The notes beneath the pieces are model-generated. The model did not search any database and was not told the DNA's origin. It saw nothing but the letters and a program-made list of their open reading frames with translations. A DNA stretch of 64,000 nucleotides, from the NCBI GenBank assembly GCA_003640385.1, contig RCAB01000133.1, positions 78,265 to 142,264 of the forward strand, given 5' to 3'. Shown piece by piece: positions 25,053 to 37,150 of the stretch. The translations under genes and the position numbers were made by a program. Numbering within the stretch: position 1 is the first letter of the stretch; each line of letters begins with the position of its first letter. Origin of the DNA: Setaria digitata. Taxonomy: Eukaryota; Nematoda; Chromadorea; Rhabditida; Setariidae.

Positions 25053-28000
25053 CTAAAATTATCAATTTATGGGGGCGATTAATGAGCCAAGTAAATAAGT
25101 TAGCATATAAAGAACTAGAGAGAACTTAAAAACATTACCACTTTCATATCTTTTTACCGCTGCAATTTAGGCAGAGAAAGCAACAAATTATATTAACTAA
25201 TATATTAAAAGTTAGTAGTGAAGTTTAAGACAAAAGTCTTTACATTTTCATAGTAGAAAGGTACAACTGAATATTACTGATTGTAAGTAAAATGGTATCA
25301 GTGCACGGAATAGAAATTACAATTTTAATCTTAAGATATTTCAATTTTTATTCACCGTCATTTGATGCAATACATTGCCTACCGACGCTTAGAATATATT
25401 GTTCTACATTCCGGATATTTTTCAGGATCGATTTATTAATTAAAAGCTAATTTGCGCATTTTTCAAGTGCTTAACTTAACTGATCACTTTCTTCAGCAAC
25501 TGCTGGAATTCACCACATCACTGATGAAAGCATGGAATTGTCACAAGCATATGATGAAGTTGAAAGTGAAAAATAAGACAGATGTCAGCAATTAAACAAA
25601 TTTTTTTCTTCTTTGTGAGAGGAAAAAACTCGTAGGTGAGTGTGCCAAAAGTTAAAATGATATTTTTTTTTAAGAAGGAAAAGTCTGGATATAAGAGAAT
25701 GTACAACAAATGTTAGACATTACATTTCTAATATTTTTTTTCTTTGTGATAAGCCCATCATTCTGAAGTACGATGAAATTGGTTTAAAAAAAAAAAAAAA
25801 AACTTAATGAGAAAAAAAAAACTAAACAAAAGTACTGCCTTACTTCAAAGCTGTCAAGACGATTGTATGATAATCGAAATTTTGAAGCGATTAGTCAAGT
25901 TGCTTTGAAAACAGAAGAAAATAATCAGCAAACGTTAAGATTCATAATCAAGTTGCTTCAACTAGCACATTAGGAAATTAGCGAACTTTATCGTTCTGAC
26001 AGTAGAACACTAGAAAAAGGCAAAAATCGACAAATGAATTTATAGAACAAAACCTGAAAGTTCAGTGGTTGCCGAGGTAGTCGTAGTTGACCGGAAGATT
26101 TGAACGCTGAGTAAAACAGTAATCCTCAGTAGAACAGTCAAAATATATAGACAGTTCATTCACCACCTCTATCGGTATTTCTCTTATACGATTCCCGGTA
26201 TGTCACAGCAAAAATCATAAAAATTCTTCTGAAAAAAAGAAATAAAAAAGGATGATAATTAAGGATAAAGTAATTAATCAATAAACTACGGCTTTTTTGG
26301 ACTCTATTATTAGAAAGATCAACATATTAATTATAGAATGCAGGCTTTAGAAAGATAGAAATAACAGATTGAATGTGAGAAAGCCTAATAAAGGCTAATT
26401 AATTCTTGTAGAAAAATAACGAGCAATGTTTTTGTTTCATTAATTGTCGATTTTTCTTCATCAATTTTTTCTTCCTTAAATTTTAAAGTACTTGTAATTA
26501 TTAGTGTTTAAGTAAATAATTAAATTAAACATTTAAGGGAATATTTAAATATAAAAGGTAAAAATTTTGAAATTTGAGAAAAAAGTGCTGAAAAGATTAC
26601 TTTGACCGTACTCTCTTTTTAATTTCAATTGCTAAGTTTTGGAAAAGTGAGTGAATTAAATTTGAAGAACCAATCAATGGCATATGATCAAAACAACTCG
26701 TTTTATCATGTGGGAGAAATGATTGCTGGCAGAAAGTTATTTGTCGGTGTTTGAAATCAAGTTAGAGCTTCAAAATACGATACATCAGTTGTTTTGTTGA
26801 TGCGAAAGTTAGGGCTAGAATCGAATCAGTTATACCTATAGAATTAAACATTAAAAGCTGGCGATTTAGAATTACTGATGTACCTTGCCAAAGGTCACAA
26901 CATAATATAATAATGGTACTTCTATTCTACCTTACTTTAACGCAGAGTAAATAAGCAATTAAAGTACGACAGGCAGAATTTCATTTTGATTGACTTAGTG
27001 AAGTAAATTTAAAATCGATATATACTTTATGATAATTGTCCATCATACAAAATGGCCGTATTAGTTAACCAGTAAATTGTGACACTTTCAGCTATATGAC
27101 GAAAACAATGAAAAGGGAGTATACGAAAAAAGGTGGGAATGAAAAATGAAAATTTAGATCTGAAAGAATTATTTGAGGTGCATTTTTGAAGGGAATGAAG
27201 AATAGGTAAGCCAAATGATTAGCTGAGTATATGGGAGGGGTTGAAGAATAATCTCAGAAAGTTTTGAACAAAAGTAGACAACGGATAAGCCACCATATTT
27301 ATAAAAAATAAGAATCTAAAATTGCAGGTGAAAGAGTTTGAAATGGGGGAAATTTTTAGCAAGCAAGGCTTCTGGCCACATTAACAATAGCTGTCAAATG
27401 GGAAATGAATATATGAAAATGAAGGAAATGAAAAAAACAAATTTCCAGGAAAATGTTTAGATGTATCAAACGAGAAACTGCGCTAGAAACTCTTCTCTGG
27501 ATTTCACTTCCTAATACTTTATCGAAAAGCTAGTTATAATTTCAGGTGGAAACTTCCGTAGAGTTTGAAAAAAAAAAATCGACTGAACAAAAAGGACTTT
27601 TGCTTACAATACGTAAGTGTAAGAAATTCATAGGTTTCTAAGCAGACTGACTGAAATGATGATTAAGTGACTTTTATTCTATTCAAAAAAGCGGTGTCAA
27701 AATGGTGCGTAAATACTGCATAGTGCTAGTCTATTTGAAACCTGCTAGTCTATTTGAAACCTAATTAATAACGAATAATTGCAATTGATTAATTAGTATA
27801 TGGCACATGATAACAAAGGTCAAAATAAAATGAGGAAAAAAAGTTGTATTGAGCGTGGAATTATGCAGGCTAAATAAGAGCAATTTCTACTAATTGGTAT
27901 TTGGCTGGCCAACAATTAGGCAGTCATTCATCCAAGAATGTTAGTTTCACCTTTCTTCACTGCTAAGACTAACGGACGATAGCAACTGCTTGCTAATGAT

Positions 28001-31000
28001 TATCAGAAATTGAAATTAATTTAAATTTTGAAGAATTTTGATTAGAAAGAACGCTTTTGATAGAAAAAACTTTTGAAAAACCCAAAAAAATGTTCCACTG
28101 TCAGAAAAGTCAATTAATGTTATGTTTACTTTGTGAAGCGGAAATGGTAATGAAGGAAAACGCATTTTAGTGGGAGCTTCAGGGCGAAACTTATCATTTG
28201 GTTCGCACGGTAGCCGTGGGAAAGCAGGTGACTTAGGTTCTGTTTAGGGCTTCCGTTAATCTTCGACAAGTACGGACTCATTAGTGAGATAGGATTCTTC
28301 ATTTACTCTTTTAGATGTCATTTCACACATTTGTCAATGTAGATTTTCTTTTTTCAGATTTGTGCTACGATATTTTCGTCGTAGTTTTTTTCGTTCACTT
28401 GAGACAACGTTTCCTTTTCAAATATTTTCTGTACATTCTTTTGCCCAGGAATTCGCTTATCGCATAATTAATTATAACTGGATACGAACAGTCATTATAA
28501 ATACTAATTACTTTGTAATAATATAGCACCTTTTTATAATGCTAATTTTATGTGGCGCTGAACAAATTTTCTGCTCGAAAGTCAAAAATAATTGGAAAGT
28601 TTAAATACCAAAATAAATAAAGCAAATGTCAAAAAATGATAAAATAACTTGTGGTTATCAAAGTTATCACAGAAAAACATTTCACATAATACTAAGTAGA
28701 TTTACTGTAATAATATTAAAACTGATGCATGTCGATAATCATTTTAGAAAGTTGATGCTAATTGTGTTGATCTTTTCTTTCAAAATGAATTATGCATAAT
28801 CACTGAATAACTAAAAGGATTTGAATATATATTATATAGCAGTCAAATGCAAAAAGCGATAACTGCAAGACTTTGGAAAAAATTTTTTAAAATATTGTCA
28901 AATTCTATTAATGTGGTAGTTTAGAAGAGACAATCGAAAAACCAATTAACTGGTGGAATTTTTGAAATTAGTAAACATGCTTGCTATATATATATGAATA
29001 TATTTTAATTTATTCGCAGACGAAAATATATACATTCAAATGTTAAAGGGGCAAAAAGTAATTTCGACTATTATAAAAATTTTCAAAATTTTCAACTTTA
29101 CTGTTATAAAATAATATTCGTTGGTATCAATTTCATTTGTAAATAAATTAAAATATATTCTTGGTTATTTTTTGGTGGCAATAGAACGAAACCACTTTCG
29201 CCGACAATTTTTTTTTTGATTAGATTAATAATAAGAATACCTAGAAGTAGCAGTTTAATTTTATTTGCAATTAACTTTTGTTAAAACTTATTTTTTTAAA
29301 ATTAGCTGCTTTTATTGTGCAGTTACTTGAATCAAATTTCTCACTTAAAAATTCTGATGAAAGAAATCTTCCCAGACAATTGAAACTTTTAAACAGAAAA
29401 CCTCTACTTCTATTTCCTGCAAAAACTTCTGGATTCAATAAACGAAGTTAGCAAAATAATCGAAATTGAATTGTCGCAATTGTCTTTGAGGTATATATAA
29501 AAAGATTCAATTTTCAATATGTATTTGTAAATAAAACTTCTTATAAATTTATCAGCGAAAGATTAGCCAAGAACAACGACAAAAATTCAGGCAAGCTTAG
29601 ACTCTTGGGAATGATAAACATATCAAAGAACAAAATGGTATCCGTTCATATAGTGTTTCTTTTCAGCCATGTCCGAAAAGATTTCAGATTCAAGTTGCTT
29701 CCCTGGTTAGAATTTTAAAAAGAAGGTTTGTTCTTGAGGTTATGGTGAAATTTCTTGCCACAAAATTATTTGCAAACATTTTACCTTTTTAACATAATTC
29801 TATCAGTAGAAGTTAAACTAAAGAGGTATGTGATAAGTGATAATAATTCCTCTTCCAGTTTTTAATATATTAGGGATTTTCTTGTTTGACAGAATTTAGT
29901 TTTTTTTTATTTACCACTTTTTTAATACTTTCTAAATTAGTTAAAAAATCAATGGATAATTATTTAGTCAATACTTCATATTTATTTATTTGCCTATTTG
30001 TTTATTTATTCATTTATTTACATTCGATATTTATATTTGCATTTATATTTATATATATGTTTTTTCTCTTTTTTGGAAATGAAGTTTTAATTAAAGCTAA
30101 CTGCAAATATATTATCAAGTTTAAGACTGCTTTGCATAAAGCTTCTTTATGTTTTGGGTCTTCATAAAATACTTTATTAATAGGTATTAGAGAAGGTAGA
30201 TTTAGCTACGGTAATGTATACGGTATTTTCTAATAGAATATATTTCTGATATAGCCGTAAATACATCACCGTCCTAACAACATATTTTAGATAAAGAATT
30301 TTACGTCAGGTACTCTTACAGAACTTAAATGAGATAAGGAAGAATTAAAGTAAAAGCAACATACAACTTTCCGCCAAACATAATTCCAAAATAATGATAT
30401 GTACGAGGAAGAAAGAACTGCCGAAAGAATCCTTCAAATTGAAAATAACCGTTTTGAAAAGTTATTCAGAACCGCTAAATCAAATCAACCCCTCCACATA
30501 TTGACAAACATTGCAAATAAGTATAGTGATATTTTTATTGAAGAATATTTGCGTGTAAAATGAAACGATACTTTTTTTGAAAATTCCAAAGGTACACGAT
30601 GTTATAATGTCAGAATCCTTTGTTATGATTAGTTTAAACAGATGTCACGAGACCCTTTCAAAGCGTAATATTATTCCTGTATAATATTGAAATATAAACT
30701 TAGTGTTGCGCTTTAGTTTTATATCTTATTTGCTTTTGTTCCAAATAGGATTATTATGTTTAGGACATTTTCATAACGATCAAAATCTGGTTATGAAATT
30801 TAAGTAAATGCTAGAAAACTAATGAGTAAATGAAAATTGATGAGTAAATGGAGATTGATGCTCAATAAATAAATAGTCAGATACAGAATGAAAAAAGTTT
30901 AAATTATAAGAAAATCTAATGATACAGCATATCTGCAACCATCCGGAAAGCTCATGGTGATAATCTTAATCATAATCCATCCATAAAAATTGAGATAAAT

Positions 31001-31382
31001 GAATGAATTGAAATAATTGAATTTTTAGTTTCGCAAAACATATTCCTCGTGCTTCGTCTTTTATCAATAAATATACAAACAAATTTTTAAAAATATTTCG
31101 CAACTTAATTTTTTTCTGATGTAATGAATCACTGAGATTTTTTTACAGCAGACTTTTAGCTACAAATTGAAATGTTTAGTTAAAAAAAAGGCATAGATGG
31201 GTGAAGCAAAGAAGGATTTGCCGACAATGAATACTTCTGGAATCTCTGCAACAGAAGCGAAGAGGCCAGAACAGCTGTCGTAAGATTATAACAACCTATG
31301 ATATGATCGGTACAAGATAGATTAGTGTGATAAATGTCAACAAATTTCCTGAAAACATATTCCTGGAAGAAACTTTCCTTCC

Positions 31383-31414
31383 AAAAATTGTAATATATAT
31401 ATATTACAATTTTT
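31383..31414. repeat. Perfect 32-base palindrome
   Basis: The left half AAAAATTGTAATATAT is the exact reverse complement of the right half, with no spacer. It is very AT-rich and could extrude as a cruciform. It lies in non-coding DNA 1.6 kb from the 3' end of ITFG2. Confidence 0.9.
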
Positions 31415-31862
31415 TTTCTTTATATACATATATATTATACGAAGTTCCGTTCGAGGTTTTTATGATATATATATAGATATGAATTTAAAACCCTGAGCAT
31501 CATCGCACCTTGCTGTTTTTGCTTGAATATTAGTTTCAGTTCGCTGCATTGTTACAGAGGTTATTTTTCTCTGGGAGTAAATCATTTATTTTCATTTTTA
31601 TCCAAGTTCCCAGAGAAAATTTAGTGTTTAGACTTTTTCACAAGCCACCAAACTTTACTTCAAACATATCCATTAAACGCATTTTCCGTGGTTTTCCAGC
31701 CGAGTCCTCCTGATGTTAACACCTCACATTATCTAATAAATGTTATGATAATCTCTCTTTTAAAGGAATCTACTCCCTACGGATCAAATAATATTAAAAC
31801 AAAAGTTTTCGTGAATCTGCAGACGAAAAGTGGCCAATAATTTTTTGTCAATTATAAAAAAA

Positions 31863-31989
31863 CTCAAATTGAACACTTAATGTAACAGCTAGCCCGAGTT
31901 ACACCTAGTTTTTGAAAATTCTACGCCCTGGGAAAAAACTTTCTGTTGGAAACATCAACATGTATATACTAGATCATCCAAGTTTACAT

Positions 31990-32020
<31 letters not shown>

Positions 32021-32176
32021 CCATCNCTCAAATTGAACACTTAATGTAATAGCTAGCCCGAGTTACACCTAGTTGTTGAAAATTCTACGCCCTGGGAAAA
32101 AACTTTCTGTTGGAAACATCAACATATATATACTAGATCATCCAAGTTTACATGTTTATATATATATATATCTACC
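31863..32176. repeat. Duplication of about 150 bp around a single N (32026), including TA microsatellites
   Basis: The segment starting CTCAAATTGAACACTTAATG occurs at 31863-32025 and again at 32027 to about 32176. The copies differ at a few positions and in the length of the (TA)n tract. The N lies exactly between them, which points to unmerged contig ends that differ in microsatellite length. Confidence 0.8.
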
Positions 32177-33054
32177 ATCGAAAGTTGATAAGGCAGACAC
32201 TTGATAGATACGTCGCCGGTACAAGACCATGCGATCAGCCATAGCTATTCAGAGTCACCAATTAACGGGTCAAATAACCCGATTGGTTTTAATCTAATAG
32301 ATGCGCTATATATATCATATACTTGAAATTCAAATCATTTGCTGTTTTTTTTGGTCTTTATTTATTTGTCTGAATTCTTCAGTTTCATTGTTAAAAGAGT
32401 TTTCGTTCTCCACAGAGATACAAATCCACAGCAAAAACATATAGCCGAAATCCAACAGCATGTATTACCATACAAAAACTGTTTTTTTATCATAAAATAT
32501 GTAAATGGAAATATAGTTTGTTTGCGGCCCACATTTTTCTATCTTTCCTCCTTTTTTAAGTCGCAACTATGAATGTTTTTTGACAACTCTAAAAGTTCCT
32601 GACATGAAACAAATGTGGAAAAAGTGTGTAAATCAAAAAATGATTTCAATTGTTAAACCATCGCACGTGCAATAAGGATAAACAGAACGGTAAGTATATT
32701 CCCCTCAGAAAATTTTTCTTACCCATTACTAACGTCTTTTATCTTTATTTATCAGAGAAAAAAAAATACTCGGATAATATAAAATCATAATTGATCTTCC
32801 TAGAAGTGATATGAGTAAATAAAAATATGCAAAACAAAATGTACAAAAATAAATAAATAAACAAACAGAAGTGAGTAACCATCGACCGCTTAATAAAAAA
32901 AAACAAACTTGATAACCACTAACTGTCACTGCAACGTTTCTATAAATAAATTATCCATAGCAAGAAGTTATTCAAACTGCAACTTTCTAGATTATGGCCA
33001 CTAGTCAGCACTTTATCGCTCTACCATACTGAAGCTTCTTGACAGAGTTTCATA

Positions 33055-35250
33055 TCAGTTAAGTACAGATGACAAGTCAATACGATAAACAGCAATTTTA
33101 AAGTAGACAGTACAGAGACAAAAAAGAATTTCATTTTCATTGATTGATAAAGCACTGATACGATCCGCATCCGGAAGAACCGTCGTTTTAGCGATGGGAC
33201 AGGTTTGACAAGTCTGTAGTGTACGAATGTAACTAGCAGATAATCTCACACTAAGCGAACAAAACAGTTTCATTTTTGGAAGAGAAAGGAGTAACCTCGT
33301 TAGAAAAATGAATCGAAGTTTGACGATTTAATGAGAAGTATATTTATAAATAAACTTACAGTTACGTCAGTCCATCCATAGACAAGTAAATTACCGTAAA
33401 TATCCAATGTCATTACGATGTGCATATTATTCTGCAAATTAACTGTCGTTGCACAAATGAAATCTCCTGCCGGGTTTTCTAATGTCACTTCAGCACCACT
33501 TTCTGTAAGAAGGCAGTACAGTTCAAACACATTATAATTGAATGCTACTAGGACCATTGGAAATGCGATAATTCAGGAAGTTTCATCTGCAGTGACGGAG
33601 TATAACATTCAAAAAGGACTGAATAAATTCTCCAAATAGATACGATGACACATTCATGGAGTAGGTTTTAACGACTTTTTACAGGATCTAATACTATAAA
33701 TTCTTAATACTGCTTACACACAAATAAATAACTTTGAAAAAAAAAAAGAACCTGGATTGAGTACAAGTAGTCGAGCGGCAAGTGATCCAACCAGACCCAA
33801 ATATATTGGCTGATTGGGAACAGCAAGCTCTCGACTGAAAGGATTCGAAGCCAATGTTTGAGGCAAAATATTACAGCTATTTGAACCAAAATCAATCTTT
33901 ACCACATAATTTTCATTTCGTTCTGCCAGGAGTACATAATATTGACCAGAAGCTGTGGCACCAAGTGCAAAGCCGTAAACATGCGATGGTACTTCATACT
34001 TGTTCAGTGATGCCAGATGATTTGCGACGTATCGATAAGTTCGCACTAATAATTTTATATCATTATAAAGAATATCATAACTACAACAAATTATCTTATG
34101 TAAAATTTATCCAAATAATACGCGGTAGCAATCAACGATACTGACTAAGCTTATCGTTGGATAAAAAGAACTTTACTTTTCGAACAAGATAAGAACAAAA
34201 TAGCCCAATTCTTGGAAACTAACTAACCACATCGATCGGTCATCAAAACTAATAACTCCGATAAACCATCACCATCAATGTCACCGATGTATGAGCAGCA
34301 TATATTAGCCTGGATAAATTGCTCGAAGAGTGGCAAAGGTTTGTGCATTTCTCCATTTTGGCCATCTATCTGTGGGAAGTCGAATGAACGTATCTGGCCA
34401 CTTGCCGATATGGCAACTATTTCATCACTAAAATATCGAAAGTAATAAATTAAGAGTTACATGGGGCATTTGACACCTGTGAAATGATAAATGATACATC
34501 ACTTAAGAGTTCCATCAATAATTTAAATTATTATGCTTTAAAATCACTGATTTCCCACATGATGCTACTACAGCTAAGAATGTGCTCCTACCTGAATAGG
34601 CAAAGTTTAAAGTGACTTTACTATAGCACCAAACAACTTTGAAGAAAGTATTCCCCTCTCTTCGAAAAAAACTGACCTGTTTTGTCTTAACTTTCCAAAA
34701 CAAATTGTTGTCAAAGGACTTTTGGAAATATTTTCCAACTTTGCATATTGTCTGCTGGTAGTAAAAAACAATAACTGAAATAACATCAACTAACTAAGAT
34801 ATAGTGAAAAGATAAATATGAAGGAAGTATACAAAGGAGGTATTATCTTCCTGAAACTAAGAAAGACTCGACATGAAGTGAACAAAATCGACGAAAGTTA
34901 TGTTCCACTCATCGCCTTATAATCTGCAAAATATTCCTTGAACAATTATTACTATAAAGCTGTACGCTTTCACTAATTCTACGGAGTGAATATGACTGCA
35001 ACCGATTGACTTTAAAGACAGTTAAGACCATAGTCCTAATTTGTCTCTAACTTAGTAACATTACCCATGGAGAATACCAGAGGAGACTAACGTCACCATT
35101 ACATTTGCCAACAATGATGAAAACTCGCTGATAGTTCCGTGACCATACCATCAACACACTAGAAGAAGGCACATTTAAATGGGTAGCAAATAGCGCAGCA
35201 GCATTAATACTTCCTCCAAGCCTAGTAGTTCGCGTCTCTGAGAGTATCAT
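33055..35250 (-). CDS. ITFG2: ITFG2 homolog, KICSTOR complex beta-propeller protein
   Basis: ITFG2 is one of the four KICSTOR subunits, which hold GATOR1 on the lysosome and restrain mTORC1 when nutrients are low. Exons in transcript order: 35250-35078, 34754-34677, 34427-34228, 34045-33752, 33547-33360 and 33213-33055. All are in phase and give about 363 residues (the human protein has about 447). Matching landmarks: IVGKCNGDVSLL, the FG-GAP-like strand YIGDIDGDGLSELLVLMTDR preceded by LFEQFIQAN, VRTYRYVANHLASLNKYEV, and a C-terminal blade with LYGWTD-type strands ending FKIAVYRI (human IYVYWEV). The Asn/Ser-rich middle insertion of mammalian ITFG2 is much reduced here. An acceptor (tatttccag) lies 11 bases before the start codon, consistent with trans-splicing. 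The last two junctions use less typical acceptors (gtcctag, cactacag). Identification rests on remembered family landmarks. Confidence 0.8.
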
Positions 35251-35261
35251 TTTAGAACATC

Positions 35262-35270
35262 CTGGAAATA
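35262..35270 (-). promoter_or_regulatory. Candidate spliced-leader acceptor upstream of ITFG2
   Basis: On the minus strand the sequence reads tatttccag, then 11 bases, then ATG. No upstream in-frame coding exon was found, so this may be a trans-splice site rather than a cis intron end. Confidence 0.45.
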
Positions 35271-37150
35271 AGAGAGAATAACGTTTGAAACCTTAAGCTG
35301 GCTTTAATATATCGAATTATGAAAATTAAGGTTTCATAAGATAGAGTAGATTTTGATGCGAATATCCTTTAGTAATGAACATGCTCCTATGCTTAAAATG
35401 TAATATCGTCGGTAAAACTAAACTTTTTCACTCCCTATCTCTCAGTCTGGTCCAAGCAACCCATCCTGCCCCATTTGAATGATTAAATATGAGAACCAAG
35501 ATACCGAAAAAAATGAAAAACCAGAATTTTCAAGGTGAATAACTTGAAAATAAATCCTAAGAAAAAAAAACCAGATACCAAGTAGTAAGGAAAACACAAC
35601 ATGAATTCTAGTGTATGAATTTTAACGAAAATAATCGAGAGATAATTTATTCTTCTAAGTTTTACATGGAATAAAACAGTCGATGCAGATAAGTTGATAA
35701 GTTAGAATAGAACAACTAACATTTGTAATCGAACAACCGATATTGATAAATTGACAAGTTAATTAAATTTGTAATAACGAACTGCGTTCATTCACATGAG
35801 ATTCATCCTTATCCCAGTTCTTTAAAATCCTCATGCAGGTATCATTAAGGAGAAAAAAAAAAAAGAATTAGATAGAAGTAAAGCTTGATCAATTCGTTGA
35901 AAAGTCTCGCTGACACATGGAGCAAGGAACAAATGAAGAAGTCATTTGAAATGTTGAACGAATACTTCCAAATGAAATTTTTGAAAATATTAAATTAATT
36001 TCATCAAGTGTTTTATATAAGTTGATAGCATACCGAAATGATAAATTAAGAGATTTAAAAATTTACGAGATTGGATAAATCAACAACTGCTTACAAAAAT
36101 TACTATATGTTAAGGATCGAATATCAACAAATGCATCAACTTATACTTGCTAGAATTTAATAAATATTATATGGATCGCCTTTCCCATGAAATAAACATG
36201 TAATAATTTAAGATTACTTTGATAACCATTAATCAATAACATTATTAAAAGCAGTTCCAAATAACAAAAAATTTTAATGGCAAAAAATGAAAACAATGGA
36301 AAGAAACATATCAAAAACCAATTCCGTCCCCTTAAATTCTATTGCCAAATTTTACCTGAAATTGTTGCGTGCGTATTACACCCGGAAAGCCATATACAGA
36401 TCTAGTAATGTCCCCCATTAATGAATTTATAAACCAAACATGTGACAACAGATATATAATAGGCAAATTAATTATAGAAGTATAAGAATGAAAACGATCA
36501 TCAACTGCTATAACCTATCAATTAATGCAGATAAAAGAGTCTGGGGGTAAAAACTAGCTGATAATTTAATTGACATAAAGAGAAAGAGGGAATCTTTCTT
36601 TCTGTAGAACAGCAATTAAAATGACTTTCAAAGAACTTTAAAGTTATAGAAAAAATTATGTTCTTCTGTGGCTAATCAAATAATTTAAACTCTTTTTCAA
36701 TTATGTTCTGTAAAAGGAAATTGATACGTACAAAGAGATAATAAAATATCTTGCGTATATGCTAGAATTTGAAGAAATCAACACCATAATTACTCCAGTT
36801 ACTACTGTTGTCGGTAAAATATGTTAATAAAAACAAAAAAGCAATTGACTGTAAACCTTAAGATCAAAAGAGGAAAGGGAGGAAAAAAACAGAAAAGAAA
36901 AAGCTGAAATAAATGTTCATAAACAGTGTAGTTCTAAGCAATAAAGCATTATGATAGTCGTCATCAAGACAAACTTCTCGGAGCCGATCGAGATGACATA
37001 ACTGAAAAAAAAAAAACAAAGAGTAAAAAATATGCAAGCGAAATTAAGATCCATAAAAAACAGAGATAGGCAAATAAGTGATAAGTGTGCGTAGCAGAGA
37101 GCGAAGAAATCGAATTTAACATAATTTAAACCGAACCTTTATCGAAGTTT
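35271..37150. other. Intergenic, F-box gene to ITFG2
   Basis: About 1.9 kb of AT-rich sequence between two genes of the same orientation. No supported gene. Several A-runs (for example 35851-35864, 37005-37017). Confidence 0.5.

Larger units (their letters stand above)
25053..33054. other. 8-kb gene-poor region
   Basis: It should contain the missing 5' exon(s) and promoter of the channel gene, which I could not identify, and the 3' flank of ITFG2. Contents seen: homopolymer runs (A-run near 25786-25802), a perfect 32-base palindrome at 31383-31414, TA microsatellites and a duplication around an N at 32026. Open frames such as 29886-30167 are T-rich low-complexity reading. Confidence 0.5.

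Noticed and set aside
29886..30167. 93-codon plus-strand open frame with many hydrophobic residues
   Set aside because: Composition is T-rich low complexity (repeated LFICLFVYLF-type reading of TTTAT repeats); no start context, domain or splice partner.
31990..32176. TA-rich duplicated segment considered as a transposon end or satellite
   Set aside because: Only two copies, separated by an N and differing in microsatellite length; best explained as an assembly join.
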